Positions 8,393 through 18,400 of a DNA stretch of 49,685 nt are shown in pieces (the stretch's first letter is position 1; the number at the start of each line of letters is the position of its first letter). Source of the DNA: Muribaculaceae bacterium (GTDB lineage: Bacteria; Bacteroidota; Bacteroidia; Bacteroidales; Muribaculaceae); assembly GCA_009775225.1 (NCBI GenBank), contig VSPE01000015.1, forward strand, positions 1 to 49,685, in the 5' to 3' direction. The translations under genes and the position numbers were made by a program. Under the pieces are notes generated by a model, which was given only the letters and a program-made list of their open reading frames with translations, was not told where the DNA came from and searched no databases.

Positions 8393-9865
8393 ATGAAGAA
8401 AACAGCACTTCTCTTCGGGATTGCACTCGCTATGGGTCTGAGCGCCTGCGACGACATGCTGCCCAACCCCGAAGTACCCACATATCCCGAGTTCGACCTC
8501 TTTGCGAGCGATGACCTCGCTATCGCACAGGCCGGTGTTTCTGCCGAGGCTCCCGTGCCTACCGTCGACCTCCAGGCCTACGCCAACACCGGCGAGCGTG
8601 TGGTTCTCGCCGACATCACCAAGCTCGAGAACTGGCCGTCGACCTACACCCTCATGTTCAATGTCGAGGCTTCGACAACTCCCGACTTCGCCAAGACCGC
8701 GAGCTTCGAGGTCGCTGCCGCCGACGGAGTGGTGGCTGTACCCGCAGCTACTATCAACAGCCTCATCTACGACAACTTCACCAAAGACCCCTCCGACATC
8801 ACCATCTACACACGCATCTCGGCATATGCAGTGCAGGGCACTACCACCTCGATGCGCCTCGGCGGTGCCGACTATCTCTACGGTGAATATACCTACATAT
8901 TCAAGCCCTTTACTCCCGACCGTGTGCTCGACTCCGAGTACTATCTCATGACCCGCATTCCCGGCACCGACACCTGGACTCCCATGCAGTTCCTCAAAGC
9001 CGAAGCAGGCTCCAGCGTGTACGACAACGGCCAGTACAGCGTTGCCGTCGACGTTACCGTCCCCGGTCTTGAATGGGTGGTAAGCTATGGCAAGCCCGGC
9101 GAGAAGCCCCTCGTAAGCCCCGTGCCCGACCCCGCCGACGAAGATATGACCCACGGTACCCTCGAAGAGAACCTCGACCCCGTGCAGTATGCAACTTTCG
9201 CCGAGCCGATGTCGTTCCTCGTAAGCATAGACGTGCTTGCCAACACCTACACCGTATCGCTTGGCTACAAGCAGCTCTATGTGCCCGGCAACGCCACCAG
9301 CCTTAACCCGGGAGCATCGAACGTGCTCAGCCTCTTCACTTCCGACTACATCAACTACTCGGCCACCATGCGCCTCTACGGCAGCTGGTTCCTCGCAGCC
9401 CAGCGCTCCGATGACGGTACATTCTTCGTCCCTGCCGCCGACCAGACTGAATCGGAAAAGGGCGTGATTTCGGCAGATATGGCTATCGCTACCGACCATG
9501 AGTCGACTCTCAGCGCTACCAACGGCCTCTACTTCATAAGCTTCAATATCACCACACTGAAGATTAAGGCAGAGCCGGTCAAGAGCATCCAGGTTATCGG
9601 TAATTTCAACGGTTGGAACCTTGAGACCGCTGTAGAGATGACTTCCGCATCGCGTTTCCAGAAGTGGACTGCCAAGGGTATCGAGCTTAAGGCAGGCGAG
9701 GATTTCAAGTTCTGCGTTGACCATGACTGGGCTCTCAGCTATGGCGGCTCCGCTACCGACCTGACGCAGAACGGCGGTAACCTTACTGTAGACGCCGACG
9801 GCACATACGATATCACTCTCGACTTCAGCAAGCAGCCCAACACTGTAACCCTCACCAAGAAATAA
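8393..9865 (+). CDS. SusF/SusE-like glycan-binding lipoprotein
   Basis: A 490-residue lipoprotein: signal peptide with lipobox ending at Cys-19 (MGLSAC), followed by DD, which favours surface display. An N-terminal SusE-type Ig-like domain (about 30-130) is followed by tandem beta modules. The last module (about 395-490) contains VIGNFNGWNLETAVEMT and FKFCVDHDWALSYGG. That pattern resembles the starch-binding modules of SusE/SusF, with aromatic residues (W, Y) positioned to stack on sugars. It is the last gene of the sus-type operon and is followed by a strong terminator. The resemblance to starch-type modules hints at an alpha-glucan, but this is inference only. Confidence 0.8.
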   Translation: MKKTALLFGIALAMGLSACDDMLPNPEVPTYPEFDLFASDDLAIAQAGVSAEAPVPTVDLQAYANTGERVVLADITKLENWPSTYTLMFNVEASTTPDFAKTASFEVAAADGVVAVPAATINSLIYDNFTKDPSDITIYTRISAYAVQGTTTSMRLGGADYLYGEYTYIFKPFTPDRVLDSEYYLMTRIPGTDTWTPMQFLKAEAGSSVYDNGQYSVAVDVTVPGLEWVVSYGKPGEKPLVSPVPDPADEDMTHGTLEENLDPVQYATFAEPMSFLVSIDVLANTYTVSLGYKQLYVPGNATSLNPGASNVLSLFTSDYINYSATMRLYGSWFLAAQRSDDGTFFVPAADQTESEKGVISADMAIATDHESTLSATNGLYFISFNITTLKIKAEPVKSIQVIGNFNGWNLETAVEMTSASRFQKWTAKGIELKAGEDFKFCVDHDWALSYGGSATDLTQNGGNLTVDADGTYDITLDFSKQPNTVTLTKK

Positions 9866-9888
9866 TTTCTAATCCTCCCATACCACGC

Positions 9889-9921
9889 GGGGCCGGCGCA
9901 CATGCGTCGGCCCCGTTTTTT
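9889..9921 (+). terminator. rho-independent terminator of the sus-type operon
   Basis: GGGGCCG pairs with CGGCCCC and, inside, CGCA pairs with TGCG around a 2-base turn. A run of six T follows from 9916. It lies 24 bases after the susF stop. Confidence 0.85.
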
Positions 9922-9965
9922 GTTTTCAGACAGGAGAACCTTAAAAACGCATGTAGGGAGCTTAA

Positions 9966-10196
9966 GCAGCGTAGCTGCGCATAACCGCTTAAGCGGTGTT
10001 GATAAATATAGGCGCCGCTATGGCGGCTTGCTGCAGCTATGCTGCAATATAATGCTTAAATAAACAGCATTGAAGCGCGTCCCTATTAATCTCTGAATTA
10101 TGACGCTCCCAGTTAACATCGATGGCCAGGCCTCCGGCCTGCTCTCCTGTACTCCTGTCTTAGAAGAGAATTACCGCGCCGGCATGGAGGCCGGCG
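9966..10196. repeat. cluster of seven short palindromes
   Basis: The non-coding stretch from 9922 to about 10259 contains a tandem series of inverted repeats: GCAGC-gta-GCTGC (9966-9978); ACCGCTTAAGCGGT (9984-9997); GCCGC-tatg-GCGGC (10014-10027); TGCAGC-tat-GCTGCA (10032-10046); AATGCT/AGCATT (10051-10071); CAGGCC-tcc-GGCCTG (10127-10141); CGCCGGC/GCCGGCG (10177-10196). No open reading frame or known element is evident. The first resembles the hairpin at 26693-26732, which contains GCGGCGTAGCCGC. Possible readings are a REP-like repeat cluster, a structured RNA, or debris of an old element. Confidence 0.6.
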
Positions 10197-10259
10197 GCTA
10201 CTTTCATAGCTGCCGCTTATTCAAAAAAATACTTGCGCGGGCGATTTAAATTTTTTTAG

Positions 10260-10291
10260 TTTGCCTGCTTCGAGGATAATGCGTAATTTTG
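10260..10291 (+). promoter_or_regulatory. Bacteroidetes-type promoter of the DUF2723 gene
   Basis: TTTG (10260-10263), a 20-base spacer and TAATTTTG (10284-10291) match the consensus exactly. The expected start of transcription near 10297 lies 13 bases before the ATG at 10310, giving a very short leader. It also excludes the in-frame TTG at 10289 as a start. Confidence 0.8.
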
Positions 10292-10309
10292 CGCTTTCAC
10301 ATCACGCTT

Positions 10310-13300
10310 ATGAAAAGATACAATATAGTCAACAATGCGCTGGGCTGGGTCTGCTTTTTGATAGCAGCTGTTACCTACCTTCTTACACTGGAGCCCACCG
10401 CAAGTTTCTGGGACTGTCCCGAGTTTATCCTTCAGGGAGCCAAGCTTGAAGTGGGTCACCCGCCGGGCAACCCGATATTTATGTTGGCGGCCCGCTTCTT
10501 CATCACCCTCTTCGGAGGCTCGATGCAGTCGGCTGCACTGGCTGTTAATACCATGTCGGCCTTGCTGTCGGCAGCCACGATACTGCTGCTGTTCTGGTCG
10601 GTGACGCACCTTGTGAAGCGCCTCATAGTGCGCGACGACGCCACCGAAGTCGGCTGGTGGAAGATGACGCTCATCATGGGCGGCGGCATTTGTGCCGCAC
10701 TGGCCTACACCTGGAGCGACACCTTCTGGTTCTCCGCCGTAGAGGGCGAGGTATATGCCTTCTCTTCGTTCTGCACCGCCCTGGTGGTGTGGCTTATGTT
10801 CAAGTGGGAGAACCGCGCCGACCGTCCCGACTCCGACCGATATCTCATCCTCATAGCCTACGTGATAGGCGTGTCGATAGCCGTGCACCTGCTCAACCTG
10901 CTCTGCATACCGGCTCTCGGCCTCATATACTACTACCGCAAGCATAAGGACGCCAACGCCGTGGGCTCGCTCATAGCGCTGGGCGTGTCGTGCGTTATAG
11001 TGGGCGCCATACTCTACGGCCTCGTACCGGGCTTCGTGCAGGTGGCACAGTGGTTCGAGCTGTTCTTTGTCAACACCTGCGGCTTCGGTTACAACGTGGG
11101 CGTGCTCATTTATGCGACGCTGCTCACGGCAGTATTCGTGCTGGCCGTGCGCGGCCTGTACACCCGCCCCGACTCGGGCTTCACCCGCACCCTCTGCATC
11201 GGCGCCATAGCCCTCTCGGGCATGCCCTTCATAGGCCACTCGGTGCTCATCGGCGTGCTCGTCATCGCCGCGCTGGCGGTGTATGTCTATGGCTTCTGCA
11301 AGAAGGTTCCCGCGCGCGCCTTCGCCCTTGTGGTGATAAGCGTGTTCGTTATTTTCATCGGCTACTCTTCGTATGCGCTCCTGCTCATTCGCGCCTCGGC
11401 CAACACGCCCATGAACCAGAACGCCCCCGACAATGTGTTTGCCCTCGCCTCCTACCTCAACCGCGAGCAGTACGGCGACCGCCCGCTCTTCCGCGGCCCC
11501 GTCTTCGCCGAGACTTTCGAGGAAGATGAGTATCCCGAAGGCTCGGGCAACTTCTATGTGCTCGTCGATGACTACGGCCGTCCGCGCACTCGCGTGGTCG
11601 ACGGTTATCTGCGCGACGAGAACGGCTCCGCCTTCAATACCCCCTCGAAGGTATGGACTAAGGTGGCAAAGGCCGACCCATCCGAGCCTGACCGCTATGT
11701 GCAGGAGGTGACTCGCCCCGACTACCGCACCATGCCCGGCCTTGACATGCTCTTCACCCGCATATACTCCAACGAGCCTACCGGCGCGCATGTGGCCGGA
11801 TACAAGGCCTGGGCAGGATATGTGACTCCCGACATCAACGCCATTCCGCAGGCCAAGCGCGCACAGTGGGCGCAGCAGGGCTTCGCGCCAAAATACGAGG
11901 TGATGCCTTACCTGTCGCACCTCGAGCCTGTGACAACCAATGTCGACGCCGTGAGCGGCGCCGAGGTGATGCAGACGCCAGTATGGAAGCCCGACTTCGC
12001 CACAAACATGAGGTACTTCGTGAACTATCAGCTCAACCACATGTACTGGCGCTACTTCATGTGGAACTTCGCCGGCCGCCAGAACGATATACAGGGCAAC
12101 GGAGAGCCGCACCTCGGAAACTGGATTTCAGGCATACCATTTATCGACAACGCCCGCCTGGGCGACCAGAGCGCGCTCCCCGACGAGTTCGGCAAGGGCA
12201 ACAAAGGCCACAACGTGTTCTACATGCTGCCCCTCATTCTCGGCCTTATCGGGCTGTTATATCAGGCGCTCTACCGCCACCGTGCCAACCCTGAGCGCGG
12301 CATACAGCAGTTCTGGGTGGTGTTCTTCCTCTTCTTCATGACGGGTATAGCGATTGTGCTGTACCTCAACCAGACACCCGGCCAGCCCCGTGAGCGCGAC
12401 TACGCCTTCGCCGGCTCGTTCTACGCCTTCTCCATGTGGATAGGCTTCGGCGTGCCCGCCATAGGCGTGATGCTGCGCGACCTCCTGTGCCGCAAAGACA
12501 AGGAGGGCAACACGGTAGGCAACAAAGGCGTCGACGTCGCCACCGCAGCCCTCGCTGTGGCTGTAGGTCTGGCAGTGCCCCTGCAGATGGTGAGCCAGAC
12601 CTGGGACGACCATGACCGCTCGGGCCGCTACACCACCCGTGACTTCGGCTTCAACTATCTCAGCTCGCTCGACAAAAACGCCATAATATTCACCAACGGC
12701 GACAACGATACCTTCCCCCTGTGGTACGCTCAGGAGGTTGAAGGCTTCCGCACCGATGTGCGCGTGGTGAACCTATCGTACCTCACCACCGACTGGTATG
12801 CCGACCAGATGCTGCACCCCACTTCAGGTGCTGATGCCGTAGACATGCTCGCCTCTCCCCGCGACTACGCCTACGAGCGCCTGGCCTACAACTTCGTGGT
12901 GCCTTTCAATCGCAAGCCCACCGACGCGCGCCTGGCCCTCGACAGCCTTTACAAGTCGGATGAGACGCGATACGGCGCGCCGTACATGACCTCGCCCAAC
13001 ATCTATATCCCCGTAGATACCGAGGTTGCCATGCAGCGCTACACCTCGGGCGACCCCGTGCTCGACAGCCTCTACCTCGCGCCCTACCTCGGCAACATCA
13101 GCACCGACCTATCGCGCCTCGGCTCGGGCCTCAACCAGAGCAAGGTGCTCTCGCTCGACATGATTGCCAACAGCGTGGCCGGAAACTGGAGCCGCCCGGC
13201 ATACTTCGCCACAACAGTGCCCACGTCGTACTACCTCGGACTGTCGCCCTATCTCTCGGCCACCGGTCTGGCCTACGAGGTGGTGCCCTTCGCCGAGCCG

Positions 13301-14143
13301 CAGTTCAACCCCACAGCGCAGAAGGCTTTCCGCAATGTAGTGAACGACTACCGCTGGGGCGGTCTCGACGCTCCCGACGCCCGCAATCTCTACCTCGATG
13401 AGACGGTACGCCGCATGGTGTCGTCGGTGCGCTCGGGTGTGTACACCATTGTGGAGAACCTTATGATGATGCCCGATGTGGCGGCAAGCGCCGAAAGCCG
13501 CGAGGCTGCACGCGCCAATGGCCTCCCCGAGCCTGAGACGCAGGCCGACATGGCTCGCCAGCTCCTCGACCTGCTCCGCACGCGTATGCCTGCCGATGTT
13601 GCCTCCTACGACTCCATGCTCGGCCTGTACTTCGCCCGCACGTATCTCGACCTGTATATGCTCACCGGCAATCCCGCCGACCTCGAGGCCGTGAACGACA
13701 TCACAACCGCCGAGGCCGACCGCTTCGCTCAGCTGGTGAAGTATGCCACCACCCTCGACCCCGTGACGCTCCAGCAGCTCGGACGCTCCGAGACTTACGC
13801 CCTTCAGTATCTCGGCGAGGCTTTGGCTCTCAAGAACCTTGCCTCCATACTCGCTGCAAGCCCTGATATGCTCTCCGACGCCGAGGCTCTCGCCGCGCTT
13901 CAGCAGTTCACACTGGAGACCGACCTGCGCATAGCGCCGCTGGTATTCGTGCAGGGCTACGACTACGAGACCCTCGCCTCCGAACTGGCCTCGTTCTCCG
14001 AGCAGCAGCAGGCGGTAATACGCCGCGCCATGAAGCTCCTCGAGCTTAACGCTCGCGCCGGCATCGACCCAACGGCCGAAAGCCGCCGCCTTATGGAGAA
14101 ATATGACTTCACTCCCGCGCAGTGGGACTATGTGCTCAACTGA
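10310..14143 (+). CDS. DUF2723 polytopic membrane protein, likely GT-C-type glycosyltransferase
   Basis: The protein has 1277 residues. The first 110 match the DUF2723 family: LEPTASFWDCPEFILQGAKL and VGHPPGNPIFML, with the D/E-containing first loop typical of GT-C enzymes. About a dozen hydrophobic segments span the first 750 residues, split by a loop around 370-620. A soluble C-terminal part of about 500 residues follows (DNDTFPLWYAQEVEGFRTDVRVVNLSYL lies near its beginning), mostly helical and TPR-like toward the end. The eukaryotic relative TMEM260 is a protein O-mannosyltransferase, so a role in O-glycosylating exported proteins is a reasonable inference. The start is ATG 10310 because the promoter overlaps the upstream TTG. 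It is transcribed alone; the efflux operon begins 88 bases later. Confidence 0.85.
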   Translation: MKRYNIVNNALGWVCFLIAAVTYLLTLEPTASFWDCPEFILQGAKLEVGHPPGNPIFMLAARFFITLFGGSMQSAALAVNTMSALLSAATILLLFWSVTHLVKRLIVRDDATEVGWWKMTLIMGGGICAALAYTWSDTFWFSAVEGEVYAFSSFCTALVVWLMFKWENRADRPDSDRYLILIAYVIGVSIAVHLLNLLCIPALGLIYYYRKHKDANAVGSLIALGVSCVIVGAILYGLVPGFVQVAQWFELFFVNTCGFGYNVGVLIYATLLTAVFVLAVRGLYTRPDSGFTRTLCIGAIALSGMPFIGHSVLIGVLVIAALAVYVYGFCKKVPARAFALVVISVFVIFIGYSSYALLLIRASANTPMNQNAPDNVFALASYLNREQYGDRPLFRGPVFAETFEEDEYPEGSGNFYVLVDDYGRPRTRVVDGYLRDENGSAFNTPSKVWTKVAKADPSEPDRYVQEVTRPDYRTMPGLDMLFTRIYSNEPTGAHVAGYKAWAGYVTPDINAIPQAKRAQWAQQGFAPKYEVMPYLSHLEPVTTNVDAVSGAEVMQTPVWKPDFATNMRYFVNYQLNHMYWRYFMWNFAGRQNDIQGNGEPHLGNWISGIPFIDNARLGDQSALPDEFGKGNKGHNVFYMLPLILGLIGLLYQALYRHRANPERGIQQFWVVFFLFFMTGIAIVLYLNQTPGQPRERDYAFAGSFYAFSMWIGFGVPAIGVMLRDLLCRKDKEGNTVGNKGVDVATAALAVAVGLAVPLQMVSQTWDDHDRSGRYTTRDFGFNYLSSLDKNAIIFTNGDNDTFPLWYAQEVEGFRTDVRVVNLSYLTTDWYADQMLHPTSGADAVDMLASPRDYAYERLAYNFVVPFNRKPTDARLALDSLYKSDETRYGAPYMTSPNIYIPVDTEVAMQRYTSGDPVLDSLYLAPYLGNISTDLSRLGSGLNQSKVLSLDMIANSVAGNWSRPAYFATTVPTSYYLGLSPYLSATGLAYEVVPFAEPQFNPTAQKAFRNVVNDYRWGGLDAPDARNLYLDETVRRMVSSVRSGVYTIVENLMMMPDVAASAESREAARANGLPEPETQADMARQLLDLLRTRMPADVASYDSMLGLYFARTYLDLYMLTGNPADLEAVNDITTAEADRFAQLVKYATTLDPVTLQQLGRSETYALQYLGEALALKNLASILAASPDMLSDAEALAALQQFTLETDLRIAPLVFVQGYDYETLASELASFSEQQQAVIRRAMKLLELNARAGIDPTAESRRLMEKYDFTPAQWDYVLN

Positions 14144-14231
14144 GCGCGCGGTTCCGCTTGCGCCGGGAGCAAACATTTTCCACTTTCCGGGTGTTGTTAG
14201 AATATAAATTCAATTCATCACATCAGAATAT

Positions 14232-15437
14232 ATGACAACAGCAGGAAAATTGACAACAAAGCGACGTCGCCTCATGATTGCGGGCGTCGTTGTCGGCATC
14301 GCCGTACTTGTGGCTGCCGCCGTGGTGCTGTTCAAAGTGTTTAGCCGCGGCGACCGTCCGGCAGCCCTCCCTGTGGTGGAGGTGCAGCCCGTGGAAACCT
14401 CCGAAGTAAACATATACAACGAATATGTTGGGCGCATACGCGCCCAGCAGTTCGTGGAAATACGCGCCCGCGTGGAGGGCTACCTCGAGAAGATGTTCTT
14501 TGAGGAAGGCACCCGCGTGAAAAAGGGCCAGACACTTTTCGTGATAGACCGCAAGGTATATCAGGCGCGCGCCGAGAAGGCCCGCGCGCAACTCATCAAG
14601 GCTCGCGCGCAGCTCAACAAGGCCGAGCGCGACCTTGCGCGCATACGCCCGCTATATGAGCAGAACGCCGCCTCACAGCTCGACCTCGATAACGCTCAGG
14701 CCGCCTACGAAAGCGCCAAAGCCGAGGAATCGGTGGCGCAGGCCGACCTTACCCAGGCCGAGCTTACCCTGAGCTATTGCACCGTGAACAGCCCTATTTC
14801 GGGTTATATATCGGAGCGCTCGGCCGACCTCGGTACCCTCGTCGGCCCCTCAGGTAAGTCGTTGCTAGCCACCGTGGTGAAGAGCGACACCGTTCTGGTG
14901 GATTTCTCCATGACTTCGCTCGACTATCTCGCCGGTAAAGACCGCAACGTGAACCTCGGCCCGGGCGAGAGCGAGCGACAAGGCTCGTATGTGACCGTGA
15001 CGCTTGCCGACGGCTCGGCCTATCCCTACCGTGGCAATGTGGACTTTGCCTCGCCGCAGGTCGACCCCTCTACAGGCACGTTCTCGGTGCGAGCCGAGAT
15101 GCCTAACCCCGAGCGCACGCTGCTGCCGGGCGAGTTCACACGCGTGAAGGTGCTCATCGACGTGCGCACCGACGCCATAGAAATTCCCGCCAAGGCAATC
15201 GAGATAGAGAAGGGTGGCGCATACGTATATGTGGTAAGACCCGACAGCGTTGTCGAGCGCCGATACGTGGAGACCGGACCTGAGGTGGGCAACAACATCA
15301 TTGTGGAGCGTGGCCTCGCGGCAGGCGAATATCTTGTGGTGGAAGGATACCACAAGCTGCACCACGGCACAAAAGTGCGCCCCGTGGCTGCCGGGCCGGA
15401 AGAAACTGACTCTTCGGAAAAGTCCGAAGAGCAGTGA
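14232..15437 (+). CDS. RND efflux periplasmic adaptor (AcrA/MexA type)
   Basis: A 401-residue membrane-fusion protein linking the inner-membrane pump to the outer-membrane channel. It has an N-terminal membrane anchor (about 15-38, IAGVVVGIAVLVAAAVVLF) without a lipobox. The first half of the lipoyl domain is around EIRARVEGYLEKMFFEEGTRVKKGQTLFVID. An alpha-helical hairpin covers about 110-180 (RAEKARAQLIKARAQLNKAERDL). The second lipoyl half is at YCTVNSPISGYISERSADLGTLVG. Beta-barrel and membrane-proximal domains follow, with LLPGEFTRVKV. It is first gene of a three-gene pump operon, 47 bases before the pump gene. No matching promoter box was found in the 88 bases upstream. Confidence 0.95.
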   Translation: MTTAGKLTTKRRRLMIAGVVVGIAVLVAAAVVLFKVFSRGDRPAALPVVEVQPVETSEVNIYNEYVGRIRAQQFVEIRARVEGYLEKMFFEEGTRVKKGQTLFVIDRKVYQARAEKARAQLIKARAQLNKAERDLARIRPLYEQNAASQLDLDNAQAAYESAKAEESVAQADLTQAELTLSYCTVNSPISGYISERSADLGTLVGPSGKSLLATVVKSDTVLVDFSMTSLDYLAGKDRNVNLGPGESERQGSYVTVTLADGSAYPYRGNVDFASPQVDPSTGTFSVRAEMPNPERTLLPGEFTRVKVLIDVRTDAIEIPAKAIEIEKGGAYVYVVRPDSVVERRYVETGPEVGNNIIVERGLAAGEYLVVEGYHKLHHGTKVRPVAAGPEETDSSEKSEEQ

Positions 15438-15484
15438 CATAGGCCTTTAATTACCGATTTTCAACTTTTAATTCATTCAAGAGA

Positions 15485-18400
15485 ATGAAGAAGAATTTCT
15501 TTTTGGAACACCCGGTATTCTCTATCGTCATATCCATCGTCATCGTCATACTCGGTGCGATAGGCCTGGCGATGCTTCCGGTCGACCAGTATCCGCGTAT
15601 AGTGCCGCCGGTGGTGCGCGTATCGGCCTCCTATCCCGGTGCCGACGCCCTCACCGTGACGCAGGCCGTGGCTACGCCTATCGAGCAGGAGCTCAACGGC
15701 ACCCCCGGCATGATATATATGAACTCCACCTGTTCCAACTCGGGCGGCTTCTCCGCTGCCATTACCTTCGATATCGACGTAGACCCCGAGCTGGCTGCTG
15801 TAGACGTGCAGAACCGCGTGAAGAAGGCCGAATCGCGCCTTCCGGCTGAGGTGGTGCAGAATGGTATCAGCGTGGAGAAGGAGACTGCGGGCAAGCTCAT
15901 GACCATAACCCTGCTCTCCAACGACCCCAAATTCGATGAAATATACCTGTCGAACTACGCTACCCTGAACGTGCTCGACCTGTTGCGTCGCGTGCCCGGC
16001 GTTGGCAGCATCCGCAATGTGGGCGGACGCTACTACGCCATGCAGATTTTCGTGCAGCCCGACAAGCTCGCCGACCTCGGCCTCACCGTGCAGGATATAC
16101 AGAGCGCGCTGAAAGACCAGAACCGCGAGTCGGCGGCCGGCGTTCTCGGCCAGGCTCCTATGAGTGGCATCGACCTTACCGTGCCTATTATCGCCCGCGG
16201 ACGCCTGTCGTCGGTGGCCGAGTTCGAGGATATAGTAATCCGCGCCAACGCCAACGGTTCCATAATCCGCCTGCGCGACGTGGCCCGTGTCACGCTCGAC
16301 GCCTCGAGCTACTCCACCGAGAGCGGCATCAACGGTGGCAACGCGGCCGTGCTGGAAATCAACATGCTTCCCGGCTCGAATGCCATGGAAGTAGCCGAGC
16401 AGGTTAAGAAGACAATGGAGGAGATAAGCCGCACCTTCCCCGAGGGTCTGTCGTACAATATACCGTTCGACATGACTACCTACATATCCGATTCAATCCA
16501 CCATGTGTACCGCACCTTCTTCGAGGCGCTGCTGCTGGTGATACTTGTGGTGTTCCTCTCGCTTCAGAACTGGCGCGCCACGCTCATCCCCATTATCGCC
16601 GTGCCCATATCGCTGATAGGCACCTTCGGTGTGATGCTCATATTCGGCTTCTCGCTCAATATGCTCACACTGCTTGGCCTCATCCTTGCTATCGGTATTG
16701 TGGTGGACGACGCCATTGTGGTTGTGGAAAACGTAGACCGCATCATGGAGAAAGACCGCTGCGAGCCAAAGGAGGCCACGCGGCGTGCCATGGACGGCCT
16801 CGGCAGCGCGCTTATAGCCATGTCGCTGGTTCTGTGCGCTGTGTTCGTGCCCGTGAGCTTCCTGCCGGGTATCACCGGTCAGCTCTACCGCCAGTTCACT
16901 ATTACAATCGCCGTGTCGGTGATTATATCCACGGTGGTGGCCCTTACCCTCTCGCCCGTGATGTGCGCCATGCTGCTGCGCGAGCCCTCGCACAAGCGCA
17001 AGCCACGCTTCTTCCGCCTCATCAACTATTGGCTGGCGCGTGGCAACCGTTTCTACTGCAAGATGATAGGCCGCTCGCTCAAGCATCCGCGCCGCATGAT
17101 AGCCGCCTTCGGCATGGCCCTGGTGATAATATATGTGTGCAATGCCTTGCTGCCTACCAGCTTTATGTCGCCCGAAGACCAGGGCTACTTCACCGTAGAG
17201 CTGGAGCTGCCCGAAGGCGCCACCATAGAGCGTACCCGCAAGGTCACCGAGCGCCTTATCACCTATCTTCAGAGCGACAAGGATGTGAAATATGTGCTCA
17301 ACGTCACCGGCTCGTCGCCCCGCACGGGCACCAATCAGGCGCACTCCACCCTCACGGTGCTGCTTAAGGAGGCCGACAAGCGCGGCACAAACTCGCTTGC
17401 CGAGCTGCGCGAGCGCATAGCCGCCGAACTGGCCGAGTATCCCGAGGCGAACGTGTATTTCTTCAGCCCCGCCATTATCCCCGGTCTGGGTACATCGGGC
17501 GGCTTCGAAATGGTGCTTGAGGCACGCGGCGACGCCACCTATCAAGACCTCGCGCGCGCCGTCGACACCCTCCGCTATTACGCCGACCGCAGCAAGGAGT
17601 TCTCGGGCCTCTCCACATCCATGCAGAGCGATATCCCGCAGCTCTTTTTCGATGTAGACCGCGACCAGGCCAAGCTGCAGGGTGTGCCTATGAGCGATAT
17701 TTTCGCCACCATGAAGGCTTTTACAGGCTCGGTGTATGTAAACGACTTCAATATGTTTAACCGCATATACCGCGTGTACATCCAGGCCGAAGCCCCCTAT
17801 CGCGCCAACCGCTCCAATCTCGGCCTTTTCTCGGTGCGCGGCCGCGACGGCGTAATGGTGCCCGTCACATCGCTCGGCACCACCCACTACACCTCAGGCC
17901 CCGGCACCATAGGGCGCTTCAATATGTTCAACTCCGCCACTGTGTCGGGCGAGGCCGCGCGCGGCTACTCCACCGGCCAGGCCATGACGAAACTCGAGGA
18001 AATCGTGGCCGAGCACCTGCCGTCGAATATTGGCGTGGAATGGTCGGGCCTCTCATACCAGCAGCGCCACAACAGCGGCAATACGGGCCTTGTGCTCGCG
18101 CTCGCCTTCCTCTTTGTGTTCCTTTTCCTTGCGGCGCTCTACGAGAGCTGGAGCGTGCCTCTGGCCGTCATCCTCTCGCTGCCTGTGGCCGGAGTAGGCG
18201 CTTACCTCGGCATCGCCGTCACGGGTCTTGAAAACAACATCTACTTCCAGATAGGACTTGTCATGCTTGTGGGCCTTGTGGCCAAGAACGCCATTCTCAT
18301 CGTGGAGTTCGCCAAGGAAGCCGTGGAGCATGGCGCCGACGCAGTGCATGCCGCGCTCACCGCCGCACACCTGCGCTTCCGTCCTATCGTGATGACATCG

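Noticed and set aside
10256..12112. A 618-codon open frame on the minus strand under the DUF2723 gene
   Set aside because: It lies wholly opposite a clearly coding gene, has a His/Arg/Glu-rich sequence typical of antisense frames in GC-rich DNA, and shows no domain.
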